Assembly: GCA_017542345.1 (NCBI GenBank)
Contig: JAFXXI010000010.1
Location: 22,232-86,231 of the forward strand
Direction of reading: 5' to 3'
From: Bacteroidales bacterium
Lineage (GTDB): Bacteria; Bacteroidota; Bacteroidia; Bacteroidales; P3
Length of the DNA: 64,000 nt
In this document: in pieces, positions 15,946 to 23,394 of the stretch
Layout of the letters: every line of letters starts with the position of its first letter
Numbering within the stretch: the first letter of the stretch is position 1
Program-made: the position numbers and the translations under genes
Notes under the pieces: generated by a model
Told to the model about the DNA's origin: nothing
Database searches by the model: none
The model's input: only the letters and a program-made list of their open reading frames with translations

Positions 15946-16770
15946 ATGAAGCTCTATACAGACAAAGTTGTAAAAATCTACCGTTCGCGCACCGTTGTCA
16001 AAGAGGTCTCGGTGAGTGTCAGCCAAGGCGAGATTGTCGGTCTCCTCGGCCCCAACGGCGCTGGCAAAACCACCACGTTCTACATGGTCGTGGGCATTAT
16101 CAAGGCCAATTCCGGCAAAGTCTACTTCGAGACTACCTGTGAGGCTGACAAACAGAATTCCATCTTCACCGACAAGCGCGCCGAGTGCCCCGAGGGCGGA
16201 GCCCCCTGGCGCATGGAAATCACTGCGCTCCCCATGTATCGCCGCGCACAGGTCGGTGTCGGCTATCTTGCACAGGAAGCCTCCGTCTTCCGCCAGATGA
16301 GTGTCGAGGACAATATCGCCTCCATTCTTGAGTTCCGTCGCGACCTCACCCCGGAGCAGCAGCGCGAGAAGCTCGAGTCCTTGATTGACGAATTCCGTCT
16401 GCAGAAAATACGCCATAGCAAAGGCATCCAGCTCTCTGGTGGCGAACGTCGCCGTACCGAGATTGCCCGTGCCCTCGCCAACGACCCCATGTTTCTCCTC
16501 CTTGACGAGCCCTTCGCTGGTGTCGACCCCATCGCCGTGCAGGACATTCAGGACATTGTGGCGCACCTCCGCGAGCGCAACATCGGAATCCTTATCACCG
16601 ACCATAACGTGCGCGAGACCCTCGCCATCACCGACCGTGCCTACCTCCTCTATGAAGGCACCGTACTCCATCACGGCACCCCCGAGGAGATGGCTGCCGA
16701 CCCGGACGTGCGCGAGAAGTACCTCGGCCGCGACTTCGAGCTTCGCCGCGCCCGCACCATGGAAATCTAA
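15946..16770 (+). CDS. lptB: LPS export ABC transporter ATPase LptB, with an internal insertion
   Basis: This 274-residue ATPase drives extraction of LPS from the inner membrane in the LptB2FGC complex. Walker A GPNGAGKTT lies at 35-43, the Q-loop GYLAQEASVF near 107-116, the ABC signature LSGGE at 163-167, Walker B LLLDE at 184-188 and the switch His in ITDHNV. The stretch between Walker A and the Q-loop is about 26 residues longer than in LptB proteins I know: residues about 61-88 (FETTCEADKQ... to GGAPWRM) replace a short beta turn and include two Cys. The nearest promoter candidate is TTTG 15893-15896 with an imperfect TGGTTTTG at 15915-15922. manC follows after 15 bases. Confidence 0.93.
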   Translation: MKLYTDKVVKIYRSRTVVKEVSVSVSQGEIVGLLGPNGAGKTTTFYMVVGIIKANSGKVYFETTCEADKQNSIFTDKRAECPEGGAPWRMEITALPMYRRAQVGVGYLAQEASVFRQMSVEDNIASILEFRRDLTPEQQREKLESLIDEFRLQKIRHSKGIQLSGGERRRTEIARALANDPMFLLLDEPFAGVDPIAVQDIQDIVAHLRERNIGILITDHNVRETLAITDRAYLLYEGTVLHHGTPEEMAADPDVREKYLGRDFELRRARTMEI

Positions 16771-16785
16771 CTCTAAACAATAAGT

Positions 16786-17829
16786 ATGGATCGTTACTGT
16801 GTCATCATGGCCGGCGGCATCGGAAGCCGTTTCTGGCCTCTCAGCAAGAACAATTACCCCAAGCAGTTCCTCGATATCCTTGGCACCGGCAAGAGCTTTA
16901 TCCGTGCCACCTTCGAACGTTTCCTGCCGCTCGTGCCCCCTGCCAACTTTGTGGTGGTCACCAACGCCGCCTACAAGCAACTCGTGCTCGAGCAGATTCC
17001 CGAGCTACACGAGGAACAGGTGCTTTGCGAGCCCATGCGACGCAATACCGCCCCTTGCATCGCCTATGCGGTCTACCATATCCTCAGCCGCTGCTCCGAG
17101 GCGTCCATCGCCGTCACTCCGGCCGACCACCTCGTCACCAACGAGCCTGAATTCCATTGTGTCATCAGGCAGGGGCTCGACTTTGTGGAAACCAATAAGG
17201 CGGCGCTTATGACCATCGGCATCAAGCCCTCGCGCCCCGAGACGGGCTATGGCTACATCGAGGTCAGTGAGATACAGGAGGGCATCGTGCCGGTGAAGAA
17301 CTTCAAGGAGAAGCCCGACCTGGAGACCGCCAAGCGCTTCGTTGCAGACGGTCGCTATTTCTGGAACTCCGGCATCTTCCTCTGGAGCACCGACGCCATC
17401 ATGGACGCCTTTCGTGCCTATCTGCCCGACTTGGTGACCCTCTTCGACGAGGGGAAGGCCCTCTTCGGTACTTCGAGTGAGCAGGAGTTCATCAACCGCC
17501 AGTTCGAGCGCTGCGAGAACATCTCCATCGACTACGGTGTCATGGAGCGAAGCCAGAGCCGTTACACTGTCGCCGCCGACTTCGGCTGGAGCGACATCGG
17601 CACCTGGGGTTCACTCTACACCCATGCTGCCCATGATGCCAATGAGAATGCTGTCAACGGCCATGCCGTCGTTGTCGACACCCGCGACAGTGTGGTCAAT
17701 ATTGAACCTGGCTACGAGGCAGTCGTCCAAGGACTCGACCATTGTTTGGTGGCGCTGCGCGACCACTCGCTGCTGGTGTGCCGCCTTGAGGACGAGCAGA
17801 ACATCAAACACTGGATTGAGCGCCTTTGA
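16786..17829 (+). CDS. manC: Mannose-1-phosphate guanylyltransferase
   Basis: This 347-residue enzyme makes GDP-mannose from mannose-1-phosphate and GTP for surface glycans. It has the nucleotidyltransferase signature MAGGIGSRFWPLSK, the PKQFLD motif, CEPMRRNTAPC, TPADH and FKEKP. FWNSGIFLW and DFGWSDIGTWGS complete the GDP-mannose pyrophosphorylase pattern. No phosphomannose isomerase domain is fused. It is probably co-transcribed with lptB, which links two envelope functions. Confidence 0.95.
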   Translation: MDRYCVIMAGGIGSRFWPLSKNNYPKQFLDILGTGKSFIRATFERFLPLVPPANFVVVTNAAYKQLVLEQIPELHEEQVLCEPMRRNTAPCIAYAVYHILSRCSEASIAVTPADHLVTNEPEFHCVIRQGLDFVETNKAALMTIGIKPSRPETGYGYIEVSEIQEGIVPVKNFKEKPDLETAKRFVADGRYFWNSGIFLWSTDAIMDAFRAYLPDLVTLFDEGKALFGTSSEQEFINRQFERCENISIDYGVMERSQSRYTVAADFGWSDIGTWGSLYTHAAHDANENAVNGHAVVVDTRDSVVNIEPGYEAVVQGLDHCLVALRDHSLLVCRLEDEQNIKHWIERL

Positions 17830-17843
17830 GCGCCCTTACCGAC

Positions 17844-17882
17844 AAAAAGGCCGGCAGAACATCGTTCTGCCGGCCTTTTTTT
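17844..17882. terminator. Bidirectional terminator between manC and a small reverse gene
   Basis: AAAAAGGCCGGCAGAAC pairs with its complement across a 3-base loop and runs into seven T. The reverse strand also ends in T after the stem, so it can end the convergent 54-residue gene too. Confidence 0.92.
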
Positions 17883-17901
17883 GATAGTTCACTCCTCAAC
17901 T

Positions 17902-18066
17902 TCAGTTAAGGAACAATTCCATTGGCACTCCCTCGACTTCAACCACCATGCAACTGCTGGCGAAGCTCAGTATGTTCTGAACCACCTGCTCCGAGGGCTG
18001 TACGCTTGTGCTTGCAGAAGTTTCCGAAAATGTGTCTGTGCTTAAAAAATCGTAATTCTGCATCAT
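17902..18066 (-). CDS. Small conserved-looking protein, 54 residues
   Basis: The frame encodes 54 residues that begin MMQNYDFLSTDTF and end MVVEVEGVPMELFLN. The C-terminal pattern (PSEQVVQNILSFA, then a short hydrophobic strand and an LFLN end) resembles a group of short Bacteroidota proteins of unknown function that I recall with endings like this. AAAAAGG lies 6-11 bases before the start. It sits alone between a shared terminator (17844-17882) and the terminator of the downstream operon. Without this gene, 17830-18187 would hold nothing else coding. A second start at 18063 is possible. Confidence 0.6.
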   Translation of the reverse strand: MMQNYDFLSTDTFSETSASTSVQPSEQVVQNILSFASSCMVVEVEGVPMELFLN

Positions 18067-18119
18067 ACGCGCCTTTTTGGTTGAACTTCAATGTCACTTA
18101 TATAAACTACCCTTATGCG

Positions 18120-18165
18120 AAAAAATTGTGCCGGACTGAAAATTTAACATTTCAGCCCGGCACAA
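18120..18165 (-). terminator. Terminator of the efp/M28/lipoprotein operon
   Basis: On the reverse strand TTGTGCCGGGCTGAAA pairs with TTTCAGTCCGGCACAA and is followed by TTTTTT. It lies 22 bases after the stop of the last gene of the operon. Confidence 0.88.
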
Positions 18166-18187
18166 GGTGTCTCTCTGGCCTTGGCCG

Positions 18188-18607
18188 TCAGTATATATTC
18201 AGCATCTGTCCGTCGAACGAGGTGCCGTACTGGTACAGCGGGCACGGCGTTACCGACCCCTCGATAGGGTTACCGTAGACCACATCGAACGACGAGCCGC
18301 ACACAGGACAGGTCAGCCGTATGGCAAAGTGCTCGTCGTCGGGCAGCATCGTCACATCGTGGTCGTTCGGGCAGGCGCACTCGAAGGCGGCATAGCTGCC
18401 CAACGCAGCGCAGCGCACCAGAATGCCCCTGTGACCTCGGTTGAGCACCAGCGTGCCCCCCGGGTTGTTGTACAGGTTGTTGAATTCAGCCTGCGTCAAG
18501 TCGATGGTGGCGCCCTCGCCGAAAGGTGTCTCGCACCGCTCGCCTTTGCAGGCCGTCAATAGCGCTGCCGCCAGCAGTGCCCCTGCTATGAACCTGTGTG
18601 CCTTCAT
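18188..18607 (-). CDS. Lipoprotein with Rieske-like layout and altered ligands
   Basis: This 139-residue protein has a lipoprotein signal (lipobox LTAC, Cys at about residue 20). The second half shows a Rieske-like arrangement: CACPNDHDV, then CPVCGSSFDV and a GNPIEGSVTPCPLYQY segment resembling the Rieske proline loop. In true Rieske proteins the ligands are CxH and CxxH; here the second box is CPVC and the first CACPNDH, so the cluster may be absent or replaced by zinc. The start overlaps the upstream M28 gene by 4 bases. Confidence 0.7.
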   Translation of the reverse strand: MKAHRFIAGALLAAALLTACKGERCETPFGEGATIDLTQAEFNNLYNNPGGTLVLNRGHRGILVRCAALGSYAAFECACPNDHDVTMLPDDEHFAIRLTCPVCGSSFDVVYGNPIEGSVTPCPLYQYGTSFDGQMLNIY

Positions 18608-19593
18608 TTGGCGGGGTAGTCGGCGTAGATGGTTGTCATGGTTACCGTGGCCACAATGCGCATACTCTCGGCATTGAGGTTGTCGAGGTTGTCCGTGATG
18701 GTGTGCCAGTGGGGGAAAAAGCTGGTGGTGCCGCTATTCTGCACGATGTCCACCATCGGTATGCCGGCCATCTGGTTGACATAGAGGTGGTCGTCGAGAA
18801 TGGCATCGGAAGTCTGGTTGACAAATATGCTGCCGTAGCCCAGCGCCGCGGCGACAGACCACAACTTGTTGGTCAGCCCGGGAGCGTAGAAGCGGCTCAC
18901 CTGCTCCTTGGTGTAGCGCGGTGCCGCAGTGCCCACCATGTCGAACAGCACGCCGTAGACGGCCGTGTAGTAGGGCACATGGCGGTTCTTTGCCCAGTGC
19001 TGGGCTCCCTTGCACCAGGTGTCGTCCTCGTGGACTTCCGACCATTCGGGCTGCCCCTGGTCTTCCACGTCGAAGAAAATGAAGTCCACCCCCACCGACG
19101 GCGGTGTCTGACTCATCACCCGCGCCATCTCCATCAGCGCAGCCACGCCCGAGGCGCCGTCGTTGGCTCCCGGCACGGGGTTGCGGTGATTGGCTTCGTC
19201 GGGGTCGTGGTCGGCCCACATGCGGCTGTCCCAGTGGGCAGCCAGCAGCACCCGCTTCTCGGCTTTCGGGTTGAGCGAACCGATGATGTTACGGCCCGGC
19301 ACGCGGCTGCCGTCCCACAATGTGGCCGTGAAGTCCTGCACCACGACGGTGTCGCACCACCGCCCCATCTGTTCCGCCAGCCATGCGGCGCACTGCTTCC
19401 AGCCTTTCGAACCAGGGGTACGGGGGCCGAAGGCCAACTGCGCGGCGGCGTAGCTGTAGGCCGAGTCGGCACAGAACGCCGGCACCGCCACCTGTGTGTA
19501 GTCCACTCCTGTGGCCACAGGCACTTCCGTCTGCTTATGTTTGCAGCCTGCCAGCATCAGCAGGCAGGCTGCAATAATTGCCAGTCGTTTCAA
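18604..19593 (-). CDS. M28 family lipoprotein, glutaminyl cyclase-like
   Basis: This 329-residue lipoprotein (lipobox MLAGC) has the M28 zinc-peptidase fold in the version that gives glutaminyl-peptide cyclotransferases. The metal ligands appear in AAHWDSR (His, then Asp), GANDGASGVA (Asp), FFDVEDQG (Glu/Asp) and FPHWHTITDNLDN (His). The single-zinc cyclases convert N-terminal Gln to pyroglutamate, which matters in Bacteroidota because many exported proteins have Gln after the signal peptide; this assignment over a plain aminopeptidase is inference. It lies 13 bases downstream of efp. Confidence 0.85.
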   Translation of the reverse strand: MKRLAIIAACLLMLAGCKHKQTEVPVATGVDYTQVAVPAFCADSAYSYAAAQLAFGPRTPGSKGWKQCAAWLAEQMGRWCDTVVVQDFTATLWDGSRVPGRNIIGSLNPKAEKRVLLAAHWDSRMWADHDPDEANHRNPVPGANDGASGVAALMEMARVMSQTPPSVGVDFIFFDVEDQGQPEWSEVHEDDTWCKGAQHWAKNRHVPYYTAVYGVLFDMVGTAAPRYTKEQVSRFYAPGLTNKLWSVAAALGYGSIFVNQTSDAILDDHLYVNQMAGIPMVDIVQNSGTTSFFPHWHTITDNLDNLNAESMRIVATVTMTTIYADYPAK

Positions 19594-19605
19594 CTTTCTT
19601 CAGTT

Positions 19606-20169
19606 TTACTTGATGCGCTCCGCGTATTCGCCCGTACGGGTGTCCACCTTGATGCGCTCGCCTTCCTTGATGAACAAGGGTACACGCACCTGCACGCCGG
19701 GCTCCACGGTGGCATCCTTCATGGCGTTGGTGGCGGTGTTGCCGGCAAAGCCAGGCTCCGTATAGGTCACCACGGTCTCGATGAACGGAGGCAGTTCGCA
19801 AATCAGCGGGGTCTCGGTGTCAGCCTCGACGGTGATTTCCACATACTGGCCGTCCTTCAGGAACTGAGGCGCGTTGATGATCTGCTCGGGAATGTAAATC
19901 TGCTCGTAGGTCTCGGTGTGCATGAACACATGCATGTCGCCTTCCTTGTACAGGTAGGTGTAGGGACGGCGCTCCACGCGAACGATGTCGATCTTGGCAC
20001 CGCTGGGGAAGGTGTTCTCCAGCATGCGGCCCGTCTTTACGTTGCGCATCTTGGTGCGCACAAAGGCGGCGCCCTTACCGGGCTTCACATGGAGAAACTC
20101 AACGATGGTGTAGATGTCGTTGTTGAAATTGATGCACAGTCCGTTCTTGATGTCGGTGGTTGTTGCCAT
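19606..20169 (-). CDS. efp: Elongation factor P
   Basis: This 187-residue factor lets ribosomes pass polyproline stretches. It has three domains; the tip loop of domain I reads KPGKGAAF, with the Lys that is modified in many bacteria, and domain III has [16 protein letters not shown]. The modification enzyme is not in the window. It is the second gene of the reverse-strand operon, 22 bases after the small membrane protein gene. Confidence 0.96.
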   Translation of the reverse strand: MATTTDIKNGLCINFNNDIYTIVEFLHVKPGKGAAFVRTKMRNVKTGRMLENTFPSGAKIDIVRVERRPYTYLYKEGDMHVFMHTETYEQIYIPEQIINAPQFLKDGQYVEITVEADTETPLICELPPFIETVVTYTEPGFAGNTATNAMKDATVEPGVQVRVPLFIKEGERIKVDTRTGEYAERIK

Positions 20170-20191
20170 AAAATGATTGGTGTTTTATTTG

Positions 20192-20461
20192 TTATTGTTT
20201 GTTTTTCTTCTTCTCCTCGGCCAGCAGCAGCGTCAACCGGCGCAGGTCTTCCTTCATCTGGTCTATCTCCTCCTCGGCGGCGCGGAAACGGTGACGCTCC
20301 ATCATCCAGCGCATCGCGATGGCCATCGCCACCAGCAGCATCGTCAGCGACAGGTTGAGCGTCGGCACGCTGTTTTTCAGCAGGAAATAGACTGCCGTGG
20401 CCCCCAGTATCAGCACATACGAGGCTATCTCGTAAACTTTTATTGCCGTCTTGTGACTCAT
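20192..20461 (-). CDS. Small membrane protein with C-terminal coiled coil
   Basis: I do not recognise this 89-residue protein. Two hydrophobic helices (about residues 12-28 and 38-50) are followed by a charged helix (MERHRFRAAEEEIDQMKEDL... to EEKKKNKQ) that should form a coiled coil in the cytoplasm. A longer frame runs to 20536, but MSHKTAIKV at 20461 is chosen because a -7 box lies between. It heads the efp operon. Confidence 0.7.
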   Translation of the reverse strand: MSHKTAIKVYEIASYVLILGATAVYFLLKNSVPTLNLSLTMLLVAMAIAMRWMMERHRFRAAEEEIDQMKEDLRRLTLLLAEEKKKNKQ

Positions 20462-20483
20462 TTTTCTTTCGACTTTGAAAGTG

Positions 20484-20491
20484 CAAAAATA
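20484..20491 (-). promoter_or_regulatory. -7 box for the efp operon
   Basis: Reverse-strand TATTTTTG (forward CAAAAATA) fits TAnnTTTG and lies 23 bases before the start at 20461. No good -33 box is seen. Confidence 0.55.
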
Positions 20492-20553
20492 CACACTTTT
20501 TTTCAATTGGGAATATTTTTTTATAATTGTGCCCACATTTTTACCTCCATCGC

Positions 20554-20685
20554 CTCCCCATCCCCTCCGGTCCCCCTCCGCTCGTTCTACGGTCGTTTAA
20601 CGGTCGTTTAACGCTCGTTCTACGGTTTTTTACCGTTAAACGACCGTAGAACGACCGTAGAAGTACCGTAGAACTACCCTGTAGG
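20554..20685 (+). repeat. 132-bp intergenic element of twelve 11-bp units
   Basis: The stretch divides exactly into twelve 11-mers. Units 1-3 are C-rich (CTCCCCATCCC, CTCCGGTCCCC, CTCCGCTCGTT), units 4-7 are variants of CTACGGTCGTT / TAACGGTCGTT, and units 8-12 are the reverse complement type (GACCGTAGAAC). The two halves form an imperfect hairpin of about 40 bp around ACGGT-TTTTT-ACCGT. It lies between the divergent efp operon and the lipoprotein gene at 20845. A second copy with the same twelve-unit order is inverted at 41205-41336. No open reading frame or transposase is inside. Besides this element and two promoters, 20462-20844 holds nothing. Confidence 0.9.
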
Positions 20686-20751
20686 ACCCTGGGAGAATGC
20701 GTCTTATGGACGTGTTTTGTGGGGAGGGAACCTTCAGGTGACGAAAAAAAG

Positions 20752-20782
20752 TTGGCCGGGTGGGGAATTTTTTGTATCTTTG
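20752..20782 (+). promoter_or_regulatory. Promoter of the lipoprotein gene at 20845
   Basis: TTG at 20752-20754 and TATCTTTG at 20775-20782 are 20 bases apart. The leader is about 55 bases. Confidence 0.75.
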
Positions 20783-20844
20783 CACCCAGTTTACTGTCGC
20801 ACAAATACTAATCAACAATAAGTCAAACCAATAAACAAAACAAC

Positions 20845-21663
20845 ATGAAGAAAGTCCTGACAATTGCCGTGGCCGCCGTGGCCGTGCTGTGCCTCGCCTC
20901 CTGTGGCTGCAAAGATCACACGCTGAAAGCCTCGAAGGCCCAATCCCTTATCAACAAGGAAATGTGCCGTGTGCATGTGGACCAGGTTACCACAAATGTG
21001 CCCGTCGGATACTTTGAGTGCAACGACAACAGCGTCCGCTTCACCCTGCGCAAACTGGCCGCCAACGAGCTGATTACCTACAGCTGCGAGCCCGTCCAGA
21101 AGGTGCGCCGCACTTGGAGAGGCATGGACACCACGACCGTCTACTTCGTCACCACCGCCCTGACCGAGAAGGGCCAGAAACTGGTTGCCGAGAAGCTGGA
21201 AGAAGAGCCCACTGCCGACATCAAGGATTTGCAGCTCGACCGCGAGTTCGACCGCAGCAAGTTCCCCGAGGCCAATGTCCCCGAGATTGAGTTCCCCGAA
21301 GCCGGTGGCGCCGAGGAGATGGCAACCGAAGCCGCCGACTATGCCGACTATGAAGAGTACCAGCCCGATTACAGCGGCGATGAGGAGAATATGTCCGCCT
21401 ACGACCGCGCCAAACGCAAAGAGAGTGTCGAGCCGGTGACAGTGAACGCCTACAAGATGAAAGTGGTCAAGGTGCGCAACATCCGCCTGACCAACGACAA
21501 TGCCACCGCCGCCACCGCCGAGGCCATCTTCGAGACCACGAATGTCAACCCCTTTGGCCGCATCGTGGCCAATGTCGACGAGGGCAAGCGTGAGCTCGTC
21601 AAACACATCACCTTCGTCCGCTATGAGGACAAAGGCTGGCAACTCGACGACATAGACTTCTAA
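20845..21663 (+). CDS. Lipoprotein of unknown function
   Basis: I do not recognise the family. The 272-residue protein has a lipoprotein signal (MKKVLTIAVAAVAVLCLASC). A beta-rich part (about 25-120) is followed by an acidic Glu/Asp/Ala/Tyr-rich linker (about 125-190: EYQPDYSGDEENM region) and a second compact part that ends in DKGWQLDDIDF. The ending looks like the last strand of an NTF2- or DUF4878-like domain (WxLxDxxF), but this is weak. It is transcribed alone and followed by a terminator. Confidence 0.75.
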   Translation: MKKVLTIAVAAVAVLCLASCGCKDHTLKASKAQSLINKEMCRVHVDQVTTNVPVGYFECNDNSVRFTLRKLAANELITYSCEPVQKVRRTWRGMDTTTVYFVTTALTEKGQKLVAEKLEEEPTADIKDLQLDREFDRSKFPEANVPEIEFPEAGGAEEMATEAADYADYEEYQPDYSGDEENMSAYDRAKRKESVEPVTVNAYKMKVVKVRNIRLTNDNATAATAEAIFETTNVNPFGRIVANVDEGKRELVKHITFVRYEDKGWQLDDIDF

Positions 21664-21684
21664 GCCGACAAGCACAGACAAACA

Positions 21685-21724
21685 GAGCGGGGCGCCCAAA
21701 GATTTTGGACGCCCCGCTTTTTAT
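21685..21724. terminator. Bidirectional terminator between convergent lipoprotein genes
   Basis: AGCGGGGCG (21686-21694) pairs with CGCCCCGCT (21710-21718), with extra pairs towards the loop, followed by TTTTTA. It lies between stops at 21663 and 21738. Confidence 0.88.
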
Positions 21725-21737
21725 GTATGTGATGAGA

Positions 21738-22136
21738 CTACTTCAGGCTGAGTTTCCAGCCGTTGTCGGTCTTCACCACCTTGCCGGCCGAGTCTTTGGT
21801 ATCGCCTCCCTTGGTGGTCAGCGTGACCTCCACAGTGGCCGTCAGGCCGTCGTCGGCGATGGTCTCGCTCTTCACCTCGAAATTCTCCAAGCCACCGCTG
21901 ATGCTGTAAAGCAGTTGCATCCAGGCGGCAGCCTCCTTGATTTCCTGCTCATCGCTCATGTCGACGCCGTCGTAGTACTGGACCATGCCTTCATAGTCCT
22001 CGTTGATGGCGCAGGTGAGGGCTTTCTTCACCACGTCGGACGGCGAGTCGCCTTTGGCGGCGCCGCCACCGCACGAGACCAGAGCCAGCGAGCAGCCCAG
22101 CAGCGCAACCATGGCAATCATTGCAATCTTTTTCAT
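21738..22136 (-). CDS. DUF4878 family lipoprotein
   Basis: This 132-residue protein has a lipobox (LALVSC) and a DUF4878 domain of NTF2-like fold: SPSDVVKKALTCAINEDYE near the start, a conserved Tyr/Asp region and the final DNGWKLSLK strand. Such lipoproteins occur widely in Bacteroidota and have no assigned reaction. It is monocistronic, with a TATCTTTG box 33 bases upstream. Confidence 0.88.
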   Translation of the reverse strand: MKKIAMIAMVALLGCSLALVSCGGGAAKGDSPSDVVKKALTCAINEDYEGMVQYYDGVDMSDEQEIKEAAAWMQLLYSISGGLENFEVKSETIADDGLTATVEVTLTTKGGDTKDSAGKVVKTDNGWKLSLK

Positions 22137-22168
22137 AATGTTGTTTGTTTAGGGGTTTAAATTCGCTG

Positions 22169-22176
22169 CAAAGATA
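22169..22176 (-). promoter_or_regulatory. -7 box for the DUF4878 lipoprotein gene
   Basis: Reverse-strand TATCTTTG (forward CAAAGATA). The -33 position has no clear TTTG. Confidence 0.65.
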
Positions 22177-22208
22177 CGCATTATTCCCCACATGTCGGAA
22201 AGATTGTG

Positions 22209-22216
22209 TATCTTTG
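22209..22216 (+). promoter_or_regulatory. -7 box for the sirtuin operon
   Basis: TATCTTTG, divergent from the box at 22169-22176; the predicted leader to 22286 is about 60 bases. Confidence 0.65.
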
Positions 22217-22285
22217 TTGTGTCGTATGGTGCGCTGAATGTTTGTACTGTGCTATGCGATAGGGTTTTACTAAATCTGTAACAAC

Positions 22286-22672
22286 ATGTACAACAGAGAA
22301 TACACTTCCGACTTCATATCGGAACTGAAGGATAACGAGATATTCGTTTTCGGCAGCAATCTGGCGGGTTCGCACGGCGGAGGTGCTGCATGGCTGGCCT
22401 ATGAGCGCTTCGGCGCGGTGTGGGGCCAGGGCGTCGGATTGCAGGGCCGGAGCTATGGCATCCCCACCATGCAGGGCGGCGTGGAGACCATCAAACCCTA
22501 TGTCGACGAGTTCATCGCCTTTGCGGCCGGGCACCCTGAATATAGGTTCCTGGTCACCCGCATCGGCTGTGGCATCGCTGGCTTTACGGTGGGCGAGATA
22601 GCGCCGCTATTTGCCAAGGCTGTGGATATGGAGAATGTCCTTCTGCCCAGGGACTTCGTGGAAGCGATTTGA
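22286..22672 (+). CDS. A1S_2505-like protein with possible macro-type ADP-ribose fold
   Basis: This 128-residue protein has the FVFGSNLAGSHGGGAAWLA motif, then WGQGVGLQGRSYGIPT, and a second core strand VTRIGCGIAGF. These are the hallmarks of a small family found in bacteria and phages, sometimes named after A1S_2505, whose Gly-rich loops recall macrodomains. A function in ADP-ribose or NAD-related metabolism would fit the sirtuin gene 44 bases downstream, but this is inference from position and motif shape. It is the first gene of a five-gene run. Confidence 0.75.
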   Translation: MYNREYTSDFISELKDNEIFVFGSNLAGSHGGGAAWLAYERFGAVWGQGVGLQGRSYGIPTMQGGVETIKPYVDEFIAFAAGHPEYRFLVTRIGCGIAGFTVGEIAPLFAKAVDMENVLLPRDFVEAI

Positions 22673-22716
22673 GAGGAGGGCACAATATTCCGCTCTTAGC
22701 GTCGTTATAGGTTATT

Positions 22717-23394
22717 ATGAAAAAGATAGTGGTATTGACGGGTGCGGGCATTTCGGCGGAGAGCGGCATCTCCACCTTCCGCGACTCGGACGGCCTGTGG
22801 GAGCACTACCGTGTGGAGGATGTGGCCACCCATGAGGCATACGAACGCAATCCCGAGCTGGTGCTCAATTTCTACAACGAGCGCCGTCGTCAGCTTTTCC
22901 AGGCTCAGTCCAACGAGGCGCACCGTCAGCTGGTGCGGCTCGAGGAGAAGTACGACGTGCGGATTGTGACCCAAAACATCGATGACCTGCATGAGCGAGC
23001 CGGCTCGACCCATGTGCTGCACCTGCACGGTGAGCTGACCAAAGGCCGCAGCGATCGCAATCCCAACCTCATCGTGGACATCGGTGACCGCGACATCCAT
23101 CTTGGCGACCTCGCTCCCGACGGCACCCAGTTGCGACCCCACATCGTGTGGTTTGGCGAGGCGGTGCCCAACATCGAGCCTGCCGCCGTGCTGTGCGAGG
23201 AGGCTGATATCTTCGTCGTGGTGGGCACCTCGATGGCTGTCTATCCAGCCGCGGGCCTCATCCACTATGTGCAGCATGGCGTGCCCTGCTATGTGGTCGA
23301 CCCCAAGGAGGTGCCTGTCAGTCGCCCCGTGACCTTCGTCAAAGACGTCGCTACCCGTGGCGTCACACAATTAGTAAACATGTTAATGCAATGA
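22717..23394 (+). CDS. cobB: NAD-dependent protein deacylase, SIR2 family, zinc-site lacking
   Basis: This 225-residue sirtuin removes acyl groups from lysines using NAD. It has TGAGISAESGI at 8-18, TQNIDDLHE at 85-93 and the catalytic His at 104 in HLHGEL, with PHIVWFGE and GTSMAVYPAAG for NAD binding. YNER at 53-56 reproduces the Tyr-x-x-Arg pair that binds succinyl or malonyl groups in class III sirtuins. None of the four zinc cysteines is present where the zinc ribbon should be; related Bacteroidota sirtuins appear to share this. Its stop overlaps the next start by 4 bases. Confidence 0.93.
   Translation: MKKIVVLTGAGISAESGISTFRDSDGLWEHYRVEDVATHEAYERNPELVLNFYNERRRQLFQAQSNEAHRQLVRLEEKYDVRIVTQNIDDLHERAGSTHVLHLHGELTKGRSDRNPNLIVDIGDRDIHLGDLAPDGTQLRPHIVWFGEAVPNIEPAAVLCEEADIFVVVGTSMAVYPAAGLIHYVQHGVPCYVVDPKEVPVSRPVTFVKDVATRGVTQLVNMLMQ

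Noticed and set aside
17922-18278. Forward open frame of 118 codons after manC
   Set aside because: It crosses two terminators and the end of the reverse-strand lipoprotein gene; composition is not protein-like. The reverse 54-codon frame explains part of it.
20554-20685. CRISPR array
   Set aside because: Units are 11 bp without spacers, and units become reverse complements halfway; no cas genes.
20554-20685. Simple intrinsic terminator
   Set aside because: The central hairpin has only a 5-bp stem with its T-run inside the loop, and the repeated 12-unit order is not explained by a terminator.
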